From: MFD01213-c1 sp963704405
Lineage (GTDB): Bacteria > Planctomycetota > Phycisphaerae > Tepidisphaerales > Tepidisphaeraceae
Reading direction: 5' to 3'
Assembly: GCA_963704405.1 (NCBI GenBank)
Contig: OY969903.1
Coordinates: forward strand, 3,410,001-3,474,000
Length of the DNA stretch: 64,000 nucleotides
The translations under genes and the position numbers were made by a program. Below the pieces are notes generated by a model, which was not told where the DNA came from, ran no database searches, and saw only the letters and a program-made list of their open reading frames with translations. How positions within the stretch are numbered: the first letter of the stretch is position 1; each line of letters starts with the position of its first letter. Of the stretch, positions 1 to 6,329 are shown one piece after another.

Positions 1-689
1 AGCGCGTCGGCCTCGATCCCGCCTACGCTGCCCGCTATCCCCACGAATTCTCCGGCGGACAACGCCAGCGCATCGGCATCGCCCGCGCCCTCTCACTCTC
101 TCCCGACTTCATCGTCTGCGACGAACCCGTCAGCGCCCTCGACGTTTCCATCCAATCGCAAATCCTCAATCTCCTTGACGACCTGCAAAAAGAACGCAAC
201 ATCGCGTACCTGTTCATTGCCCACAATCTGGCGGTCGTCAAGCATTTTTCCGATGAAGTCGCCGTCATGTATCTTGGCCGCATCGTCGAAAAAGCCGGCG
301 CCAAAGAACTCTATAAAAACCCCAGGCACCCTTACACCCAGAGCCTCCTGTCCGCCGTCCCCGAGCCCAACCCGCGCCCCACCAAGCGCCGCATTGTCCT
401 GAGCGGTGAAGTCCCTTCCCCCGCCAACCCGCCGACCGGCTGTCCGTTTCACCCCCGCTGCCCCCTTACCCGGCTCCTGGCCAAAGAATCCGAAGCCAAA
501 GACACCCTTCCGCATCAGCTTTCCTATTCCAGCTCGCAATCGGGCGCGGCAGCCGCATCGCTGACGCTTCCCCTGCTCAGCGCCGGCCACGAAATCCGCG
601 TCATGCGCCGGTGCGTCGAGGAAACCCAGCAACTCGAGCAAAAACGAGGCGAACCCGGCCACATCGCCGCCTGCTGGGCGGCGGATTAA
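1..689 (+). CDS. Oligopeptide/dipeptide-type ABC transporter ATP-binding protein, C-terminal part
   Basis: The 5' end lies outside the window; the frame reads from base 3 to a TAA at 687-689. The visible 228 residues contain the ABC signature FSGGQRQRIGIARAL, a Walker B strand FIVCDEP followed by the D-loop SALD, and the H-loop histidine in LFIAHN. The end carries the extension typical of OppF/DppF-type ATPases: HPYTQSLLSAVP, then GCPFHPRCP and later cysteines (RRC, AACW). Known members hydrolyse ATP on the cytoplasmic face of the membrane to drive uptake of peptides, or in some cases sugars or nickel. The stretch between the second and third cysteine is longer than usual. The missing N-terminal half would hold the Walker A motif. 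Substrate cannot be told from this piece. The family call is secure; the subunit name (OppF or DppF) is not. Confidence 0.93.
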   Translation, partial: RVGLDPAYAARYPHEFSGGQRQRIGIARALSLSPDFIVCDEPVSALDVSIQSQILNLLDDLQKERNIAYLFIAHNLAVVKHFSDEVAVMYLGRIVEKAGAKELYKNPRHPYTQSLLSAVPEPNPRPTKRRIVLSGEVPSPANPPTGCPFHPRCPLTRLLAKESEAKDTLPHQLSYSSSQSGAAAASLTLPLLSAGHEIRVMRRCVEETQQLEQKRGEPGHIAACWAAD

Positions 690-880
690 CGCAGTTCCAT
701 GTGAAGACGCATAAATTTCTGTCAAATCACACAAATCTGATGCAATCTTATCTTGCAAATTTCTCCTCTAGTTTGCATGATTTATCCGGCCAACAGGCCG
801 ATAATACAGAATCGAATGCTCGGCATGCGCGATCAGGTGTCTTTTCGCGAATGAGTCGTTTCTCTAGCCGGGCCGGTTTT

Positions 881-898
881 TAGGAGATTTCAGCCATT
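881..898 (+). promoter_or_regulatory. infC: Shine-Dalgarno and AUU start codon of infC
   Basis: An in-frame TAG at 881-883 blocks any earlier start. GGAG at 883-886 sits 9 bases before ATT at 896-898. The conserved IF-3 N-terminus (NFRYNHQIR, then IRLIKADDEQAGIVS) begins directly after this ATT, and the first in-frame ATG (998) would delete it. A second ATT at 887 is too close to the Shine-Dalgarno. In enterobacteria IF-3 represses its own mRNA by rejecting its AUU codon; the same control is inferred here. Confidence 0.85.
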
Positions 899-1558
899 TC
901 TACGAACTTCCGCTACAACCATCAGATTCGGATTTCCCCCATCCGCCTGATCAAGGCCGACGACGAACAAGCCGGTATCGTTTCCACTTCCGACGCCATG
1001 AAGATGGCTCAGGAAGCCGGAATGGACCTCGTCGAAGTTGCTCCCAACGCCCGCCCGCCCGTCTGTAAAATCATGGACTACGGCAAGTGGCGCTATCAGC
1101 AGCAAAAGAAGGAAGACAAGTCCCGCGCCTCCAACCGCGGCGGTCAGCTCAAGGAGCTGAAATTCAAGACCGTCAAGATCGGTGAGCACGACTTGATGAT
1201 CAAGATCAACCACGCCCGCGAGTTCCTCAAGGAAGGCAACAAAGTCCAGTTCACCCTCCAGTTCCGCGGCCGCGAAATGGCCCACCTGGAACTCGGTCGC
1301 GACATCTTCAAAAAGATCAAAGATGAGCTTTGGCTCGTCAGCAAGATCGAGCGTGACGCCAAGATGGAAGGCCGCCGGATGACTTTGGTTCTCCAGCCTG
1401 ACCACAAAAGCCCTGACGCGGTCAAGCCTGTTCAAGGCGGCACCGCCCCCAAGGGAGCCGGCAGCAGCCTGAACATTCCCCCGCGCCCGGCCTCCACCGG
1501 CCCGGCGGGTGCGCCGCAGCGCCGACCGGCGCCTCCGCTCCGGCTCGATCGCCTGTAG
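896..1558 (+). CDS. infC: Translation initiation factor IF-3, AUU start, tail probably frameshifted
   Basis: IF-3 binds the 30S subunit, keeps subunits apart and proofreads the start codon. The N-domain starts at ATT 896 (see the separate entry) and leads to the signature DLVEVAPNARPPVCKIMDYGKWRYQQQKKE. The C-domain follows (KELKFKTVKIGEHDLMIKINHAREFL, FRGREMAHLELG) and ends near base 1395. A Pro/Ala/Gly-rich tail then runs to TAG at 1556-1558, giving 220 residues against about 170-180 usual; long tails occur in several phyla. From about 1511 the frame one base back reads a better Pro/Ala tail (APTGASAPARSPVAP and onward) to TAA at 1615-1617, so one indel is likely between 1510 and 1550. In most bacteria rpmI and rplT follow directly; here a reverse-strand copper cassette separates them. 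Confidence 0.95.
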   Translation: MSTNFRYNHQIRISPIRLIKADDEQAGIVSTSDAMKMAQEAGMDLVEVAPNARPPVCKIMDYGKWRYQQQKKEDKSRASNRGGQLKELKFKTVKIGEHDLMIKINHAREFLKEGNKVQFTLQFRGREMAHLELGRDIFKKIKDELWLVSKIERDAKMEGRRMTLVLQPDHKSPDAVKPVQGGTAPKGAGSSLNIPPRPASTGPAGAPQRRPAPPLRLDRL

Positions 1559-1832
1559 CGCCAACCCGCGCACCGGCGGCCGCTCCCCAACCAGCCGTCG
1601 CTGGGCAGGCCCGGTAAGGTTAGCCGGCTGTTCAAACCTTGTGTGATTTCGATCTTGCCCGTTTTTGGCTGGCATAGAGCATTTCTGCGCTATCCCAACC
1701 AAGATGATGCAGCCATCGCCACCTGCGGCCTTCTTCTATTCATGCACATCATCACTGCCTAACGCAGTTCCTGCACGGTTACATGGCCGTCATCGGACTT
1801 TGGAAGCTGACAGAAGCTGAATTTCGCCCTCA

Positions 1833-2750
1833 TTACGTTGGTGGTGAAATCAAGCCAAGCAATGACACCGCAACCAGCACTGCGATACCCATTAACAGTT
1901 CTGTGGTGACACTACGTCGAAGGCAGGCGGCAGATTCCCCATCGCCGCTCGCAATCATCTTTGGCTTTAGGTGTAGCAGGTTGTAGCTGCCCAATCCGAC
2001 CATCAGGCAGAACAGGACGATCTTGAGCAGCAGGACGCGCCCATAAAGTGTCGCCGATAAATCCGAAAAAGACCTGAGCATATAACAACTGTTGACCAGC
2101 CCGGTTGCCCCGAGCACCGCGACGCTCCAAAGGCTCATCGCAGAGAAGCGGCTGACGATCAACGCCAGCGCGTCATGTCCTTCCGATGACGTGGCGCGAA
2201 GATGGACCAAGAGGACCATCAGCGGCAACAATCCCGTGGGCCATATTGCGGATGCCAGAAGATGCAGTGCATCCGCCATAAAATGCCACCGTGCCGGTTC
2301 ACCAATGTTCCCATGCCCGGACCATGCCAGGCTGCCGAGCAACAACGCCGCCAGGACCCCCGTCAACCAGACGCTTGCTGTTCTGAACCGGTGGGTTACG
2401 GACAGGAACAATGCAAGAGTGTCAACCGACGCCAGGGCAAGCCAAAATCCGGCCCGGAACTGCCAGAGAAATCCAAACTGCGTTTTGGTCAAAACCAGCC
2501 GTACAACGGGCACGTGAAGCGCTTCCGCTGGCGGCAATCCGCTCATGCTGATTGCGACAAACGCAAACCAAAACACCCCGGATATTCCAGCAGCCACCAC
2601 AGACAGCAGCATCATCCACCGGGCCGCCTTTTCCCAAAACCCCGCGACAATCCTCGATCGCTTCACTGACGAACCGATGATGATTCGATCAAAGATGCAG
2701 ATGTTCAAAATCAGCAGGCATGCGCCGATGTGAACCGCACGCGCGGCCAT
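1833..2750 (-). CDS. copD: Copper resistance protein CopD, inner-membrane copper transporter
   Basis: A protein of 305 residues made mostly of hydrophobic segments: AVHIGACLLILNICIFDRI at the start, then helices around WMMLLSVVAAGISGVFWF, FGFLWQFRAGFWLALASV, LAALLLGSLAWSGH, FMADALHLLASAIWPTG and more to the C-terminus. The histidine-bearing helix HLLASAIWPTGLLPL and the SGHGN loop are typical of the CopD/PcoD family, which moves copper across the inner membrane together with periplasmic CopC. An upstream ATG at 2861 exists but its extra residues lie inside copC out of frame, so the ATG at 2748-2750, 38 bases after the copC stop, is chosen; no strong Shine-Dalgarno is visible. It is the last gene of a four-gene reverse-strand cassette and converges on infC. 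Confidence 0.87.
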   Translation of the reverse strand: MAARAVHIGACLLILNICIFDRIIIGSSVKRSRIVAGFWEKAARWMMLLSVVAAGISGVFWFAFVAISMSGLPPAEALHVPVVRLVLTKTQFGFLWQFRAGFWLALASVDTLALFLSVTHRFRTASVWLTGVLAALLLGSLAWSGHGNIGEPARWHFMADALHLLASAIWPTGLLPLMVLLVHLRATSSEGHDALALIVSRFSAMSLWSVAVLGATGLVNSCYMLRSFSDLSATLYGRVLLLKIVLFCLMVGLGSYNLLHLKPKMIASGDGESAACLRRSVTTELLMGIAVLVAVSLLGLISPPT

Positions 2751-2788
2751 GAAGCAAAGCGTGATGGTTGGGCCGTTATCCAGTTGAA

Positions 2789-3166
2789 TCAATTCCTGGC
2801 CTTGACGGTAAATTTGAAATCGCCGCGCGTGTGATGAGTATCCGACGCCACCACGCTCCATGTCACTTTGTATTGCCCGGTTGCGAGCTTCGGGACGGAC
2901 ACGATGAGCAGCTTCTTGTCCTTTGCGTCCTGATGCGTGTCTTTGCTGTCGACCTGGTTTCCGCTTGAATCCCGCACTACCAGTGAGCTGAATGCCGGCT
3001 CAACGTCTTCGCTGAACCAAATCTTGATCTCGGTTGGAGGCTGATCAACTTCTGCCCCCACCCTCGGCTCCGCGTGATCTAAAAACGCATGGGCCATCCC
3101 CATGCGGGGCAGGAAAAAAATGATAAGCAAAATGGCGCAGGTGATGGTTGTACGGTTCATCATCAA
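2789..3166 (-). CDS. copC: Periplasmic copper-binding protein CopC
   Basis: A 125-residue secreted protein. The signal peptide (ILLIIFFLPRMGMAHA) is followed by a mature N-terminus beginning HAFLDHAEP, where the first histidine is the Cu(II) ligand of the CopC fold. The body has IKIWFSEDVEPAFSSLVV and ends with TWSVVASDTHHTRGDFKF; the D-x-H there matches the other Cu(II) ligands of the family. Methionine-rich Cu(I) loops of classical PcoC are absent, so this is probably a Cu(II)-only type. The start overlaps the stop of the upstream barrel gene by four bases (ATGA), indicating translational coupling, and copD follows. CopC is thought to hand copper to CopD. Confidence 0.93.
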   Translation of the reverse strand: MMMNRTTITCAILLIIFFLPRMGMAHAFLDHAEPRVGAEVDQPPTEIKIWFSEDVEPAFSSLVVRDSSGNQVDSKDTHQDAKDKKLLIVSVPKLATGQYKVTWSVVASDTHHTRGDFKFTVKARN

Positions 3167-4059
3167 TCCTTTCCGAACAACGGATGCCCGAAGAGCGCGG
3201 GGAAAATGTCGTCAATGTATATCCAGGTCTGGACGACAAACCCCACGTGCGGCCCGCTGTCGCTGTTGATCGGAATCAGCGCTTCGGCGCCGACCTGAAA
3301 GTACCGCGTCTCCCAGAGAACCCCCGGATTGATCGTCCCGGTCGTCATGCCCCGGCTCGCGCGGTTTTCGTCGGTTTGAAAAGAACATTCCACGAGCGGG
3401 ATCATGTCCTTAAAGGGCGCTGGCAACCCAATGTCCTTCACGTGCTGCTGGAGGTACGGCAGGCTGAATTCCACCGCGAAGGCCCATTGGAATTGATTGG
3501 CGGCTTCACTTTTTCCCGGGAAGCTCTGGCCAATCGTGCCAGTAAGAGCGAAGGGCCTGAAGGCGTTGAAGGACTCGGGCAGATCACCGAAGCCTTTGCC
3601 GTAGTAGAGCGTCGGCGTAAATGTCGAGAACGAATCAGCCACGCTCTTGTTGCCGCTGCCCCCGACATTTGCCTTTAGCCCGAGCGAAACGATCGCTTCA
3701 TGCGATTCGCTTTTGATGAATTCATATTTGGCCGATAGTTGAACGTCGTCGAACCCATAAGCGGAGGACGCACCGCCGCGCCCGGCCTGTGACACGTAGG
3801 TGTCGGAAATTCCAAGCGCGAAGTGGGGAAAGATTTCTTTGTCAAATTCAAAGCTATAGTCCGTCTCGCGGCTGTCGGAACCGGGCGTGTAGGTGATCGT
3901 AGGCAACGAAAATTCATCTACCGCGAACGGATCATCGGTTGTGACAGTCGGAGGAAAGAACCGGTCGCCGGCATACCCGTGGGCACCAGCGATTGCCGAA
4001 AAAATGAACAGTAAACAACATGCTCCGCAAAACAATTGGACGTGGCGCAGCTTGCGCAT
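3163..4059 (-). CDS. Putative outer-membrane beta-barrel protein of a copper cassette
   Basis: A 298-residue protein with a signal peptide (HVQLFCGACCLLFIFSAIAGAHG) followed by alternating polar and hydrophobic strands, for example ITYTPGSDSRETDYSFEFDKEIFPHFALGIS, FDDVQLSAKYEFI, AIVSLGLKANVG, FTPTLYYGKGFG, FQWAFAVEFSLPYLQQHV and AEALIPINSDSGPHVGFVVQTWIYID. This pattern and the aromatic strand ends fit an outer-membrane barrel of the transporter-like kind often seen near copC and copD in Gram-negative bacteria. The substrate is not known; a role in copper passage is inferred only from operon position. Its stop codon overlaps the copC ATG. A weak leader is seen at 4060-4159, with no clear promoter. 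Confidence 0.6.
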   Translation of the reverse strand: MRKLRHVQLFCGACCLLFIFSAIAGAHGYAGDRFFPPTVTTDDPFAVDEFSLPTITYTPGSDSRETDYSFEFDKEIFPHFALGISDTYVSQAGRGGASSAYGFDDVQLSAKYEFIKSESHEAIVSLGLKANVGGSGNKSVADSFSTFTPTLYYGKGFGDLPESFNAFRPFALTGTIGQSFPGKSEAANQFQWAFAVEFSLPYLQQHVKDIGLPAPFKDMIPLVECSFQTDENRASRGMTTGTINPGVLWETRYFQVGAEALIPINSDSGPHVGFVVQTWIYIDDIFPALFGHPLFGKD

Positions 4060-4159
4060 GAAGAACTCCGTTTAGAATACAGACGGGTGCCAGTAGAACA
4101 CTTCGGCAGCTTTCAATTGCCGAGTGCGAGTTTGGCGCGGGAATAACGTAAGTCAGCGG

Positions 4160-4537
4160 TCAGAAGGAAGTGGAGGGCGGGCCCCGGCATGGGTAGGCAT
4201 ACGCATGATAAGTGATTGGCTCAGATTCAGGCGGCGGAAATGGGAGCAAGTCAATTGGCCCAAGCTCGGCCAGCCGGTAGTCATAGAATTCTGGCGTTGA
4301 AAGACCTGCCGCAAAATAACAGATCGCACAATGAGCCTTATCGGAAGGCGTCGGTGTCCGCTTCCCGTCGCTCGTCGGAACCGATTGCGTGTCGCAGCAG
4401 CAACAGCCGGCGGCGATTCTCGCCTGCTGCGAATAGCCGGCGACCGTGATTGCCCCGCGCGTATGACCGGGCACAACGATGTTTAAAAACACCGCTTGAA
4501 ACAGCAACAGCGCAATCTTGCCGAGCCGGGCGAGCAT
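4160..4537 (-). CDS. Small exported Cys-rich protein (DUF2946-like) at the head of the copper cassette
   Basis: A 125-residue protein whose first 25 residues are hydrophobic (IALLLFQAVFLNIVVPGH), consistent with a signal peptide or membrane anchor. A run of four cysteines (AGCCCCDTQ) is followed about 30 residues later by CAICYFAAGL; C-x2-C near a hydrophobic stretch is typical of DUF2946-type proteins, which sit in copper gene clusters. The C-terminal third is Pro-rich with an HAYAYPCRGPP end. Soft-metal binding by the six cysteines is plausible but inferred. It is the first gene of the cassette and is followed 100 bases later by the barrel gene. No homology beyond the cysteine pattern can be claimed, and the start (ATG 4537) is the only early one. 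Confidence 0.55.
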   Translation of the reverse strand: MLARLGKIALLLFQAVFLNIVVPGHTRGAITVAGYSQQARIAAGCCCCDTQSVPTSDGKRTPTPSDKAHCAICYFAAGLSTPEFYDYRLAELGPIDLLPFPPPESEPITYHAYAYPCRGPPSTSF

Positions 4538-4788
4538 GGATGGAACGTATCCACGGACAGTCGCAGGGTCAATCAGTTATTCAAGCAGCGTAGCGCCCCG
4601 CCGGGTTTGACCAGGACCCATCCGACATTACCTATTGTCGCATTCATCGCATGGCGTAACGGACGGACGGTGCGATGTTCCAAAATGTCCAATTTTTTAT
4701 GGGTGCAATGGGCAAATGGCCTGAAATGTCCCCAGATGTCCTAAATATCCCATTGCCATTTAAGGTACAAAGTGAAGTGGGCATGCAC

Positions 4789-4846
4789 TGGACGCCGCCT
4801 TACAACCTTGTTACTATCCCCGCCCCCCTTAAAGAGGGGCGGTTTT
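4789..4846 (+). promoter_or_regulatory. Promoter and 5'-terminal hairpin with U-run ahead of rpmI
   Basis: TGGACG (4789-4794), a 17-base spacer and TACTAT (4812-4817) form a plausible sigma-70-type promoter. The predicted transcript would start near 4824, inside or just after CCGCCCC (4820-4826), which pairs with GGGGCGG (4836-4842) and is followed by TTTT (4843-4846). This resembles an intrinsic terminator or attenuator in the leader of rpmI-rplT. If transcription starts later than 4820 the stem shortens, so the exact start matters. Ribosomal protein L20 is known to control such leaders elsewhere; here that is inference. Confidence 0.5.
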
Positions 4847-4872
4847 CATTTTACAGCGATTTTGAGGAACTC

Positions 4873-5157
4873 ATGGCGTACAAATTCAAGCCCAACAAGG
4901 CAGTGGCCAAGCGATTCAAGGTCAGCAAGACCGGCAAGCTGAAACGCCATCACGGTTTCACCTCGCATCTGATGAGCGCCCGCAGCGCCAACAAGCGCCG
5001 CGGCCTTCGCAAGGCCGAGGTACTTTTTGAAGGCCACGCCCGCAACATGCGGAAGATGATGGGCATCAGCAAGCTCAAGCCGAACAAAGTCACCCATGAA
5101 CGCGCCTTGGCCGCCGCCGGCAAGACCGAAGCGGCAACCGAAACAACCTCCGCCTGA
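4873..5157 (+). CDS. rpmI: 50S ribosomal protein L35 with C-terminal extension
   Basis: The start is ATG 4873, behind GAGG at 4864-4867. The first 65 residues are a standard L35: YKFKPNKAVAKRFKVSKTGKL, then RHHGFTSHLMSARSANKRRGLRK, rich in Arg and Lys for 23S rRNA binding. The protein is 94 residues against about 65 usual; the added 25-30 residues (VTHERALAAAGKTEAATETTSA) are Ala/Thr/Glu-rich and probably disordered. An in-frame ATG at 4675 would add 66 residues with no L35 similarity and is rejected. rplT follows after 121 bases, and infC lies 3.3 kb upstream beyond the copper cassette. Confidence 0.95.
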   Translation: MAYKFKPNKAVAKRFKVSKTGKLKRHHGFTSHLMSARSANKRRGLRKAEVLFEGHARNMRKMMGISKLKPNKVTHERALAAAGKTEAATETTSA

Positions 5158-5278
5158 AAAACAGCGGAGACACCCAAAGCGCCGGCACGTTGCCGTCGCA
5201 GCCATGCCCCCGGAATGCCGCCAACCGGCATCATCGGCGAGTGCCCCTGGCTCACACTTGTTCTGAAAGGATGACACC

Positions 5279-5656
5279 ATGCCCCGCTCAACCGGTGGCC
5301 CCACCCACGCCCGCAAACGCAAACGCGTCCTCAAACGCGCCAGCGGGTTCGTCGCTTCGCCCGGCACGCAGTACCGCCAGGCATTGGAATTCACGCACCG
5401 CGCCGATCGCTATGCCTATCGCGATCGCCGCCAGAAGAAGCGCCAATTCCGCCGCCTCTGGATCACCCGCTTAAGCGCCGCCGTCCGCGCCCGCGGCATC
5501 AACTACAACCGCTTCATCCCCGCCTTGATCGCCGCCGGGATCGAGCTCAATCGCAAGAGCCTGAGCGAACTGGCTTACACCGATCCCACCGTGTTCGACG
5601 CCATTGTCGAACTGGTTCGCCCGCACGTATACGACCCCAAGACCGTCGCGGCTTAA
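5279..5656 (+). CDS. rplT: 50S ribosomal protein L20
   Basis: A 125-residue protein with the full L20 pattern: basic N-terminal arm (THARKRKRVLKRASGF), then YRQALEFTHRADRYAYRDRRQKKRQFRRLWITRLSAAVRARGINYNRFI and ALIAAGIELNRKSLSELA, ending in VELVRPHVYDPKTVAA. L20 is an early 23S rRNA assembly protein and, in several bacteria, a repressor of its own infC-rpmI-rplT messenger. The ATG at 5279 has GAAAGG 8 bases upstream. It is the last gene of the group; a strong intrinsic terminator follows at 5713-5742. Confidence 0.97.
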   Translation: MPRSTGGPTHARKRKRVLKRASGFVASPGTQYRQALEFTHRADRYAYRDRRQKKRQFRRLWITRLSAAVRARGINYNRFIPALIAAGIELNRKSLSELAYTDPTVFDAIVELVRPHVYDPKTVAA

Positions 5657-5712
5657 AACCTGCAACGGCACATCAAGCCCCAGCCTGGTGGGGATTTTCC
5701 GGAAACGAGACT

Positions 5713-5742
5713 GCCGGTGGCATCCGCCACCGGCTTTTTCTT
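5713..5742 (+). terminator. Intrinsic terminator after rplT
   Basis: GCCGGTGGC (5713-5721) and GCCACCGGC (5726-5734) form a perfect 9-bp stem with the loop ATCC, followed at once by TTTTTCTTT. It lies 57 bases after the rplT stop and would end the rpmI-rplT transcript. Confidence 0.9.
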
Positions 5743-6058
5743 TGCGCAGATCCAGGCCATGGCAGTATGCCTCCATTCAACCAGGTCCTTTGCGACTGAT
5801 TCGACATTGACACAAACCAAACCTCCTGCATCTCCAACCTCGCCCGGCGGCTCCATCCTCCACCGCGCAGTCGAGATCCTCAACCTGTGCCGCTGACGTG
5901 CCAGCACCGAGATGCGCATAACCGGATGCATAACCGTTGCACCGGTTTTCAGGCCAAAATAAAGGTTTCGATCGGTAAATGACGGCTGGTGAACGCCCGC
6001 CGCCATCACCGAAGCGGCAAGCGTCGTTATCCCCTGCAATCAAATGGGTTTGAAAAAG
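5743..6058. other. Intergenic region without recognised features
   Basis: About 316 bases between the rplT terminator and the reverse-strand tRNA-Cys. Short open frames exist on both strands but none has a convincing start, ribosome-binding site or family-like composition. I see no hairpin or promoter that I would defend. Confidence 0.5.
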
Positions 6059-6132
6059 AGGCCGAGGTCGGATTCGAACCGACGAATAACGGATTTGCAA
6101 TCCGTCCCCTTAGTCCACTTGGGTACTCGGCC
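6059..6132 (-). tRNA. tRNA-Cys (anticodon GCA)
   Basis: Read on the reverse strand, GGCCGAG (from 6132) pairs with CTCGGCC (ending at 6060) as a 7-bp acceptor stem, with a T discriminator at 6059. The anticodon arm is ACGGA-TTGCAAA-TCCGT, giving GCA. The T arm is GTCGG-TTCGAAT-CCGAC. CCA is not encoded. The 74-base length fits a class I tRNA. Confidence 0.95.
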
Positions 6133-6329
6133 TTGGGTCTTCGAACGATATCGGTTGGATCGATTCCGATCAAGTGTCGCCGGATGCGCAGTTAAGGGCA
6201 GCGTGACGGAAGCGGTTGTTGGTCGATTCTCTCGATAAAAAGGCGGCGGCCCGCTGGTCAGATGCGGGCCACCGCTGGCGGAGAGAATTGATGTCGCAAA
6301 CAAAGCGGAGAGGCTTCGACCGGAAAGGA

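Noticed and set aside
4675..4872. N-terminal extension of L35 from ATG 4675
   Set aside because: The extra residues have no L35 similarity, cover the promoter and hairpin, and the ATG at 4873 has a good Shine-Dalgarno.
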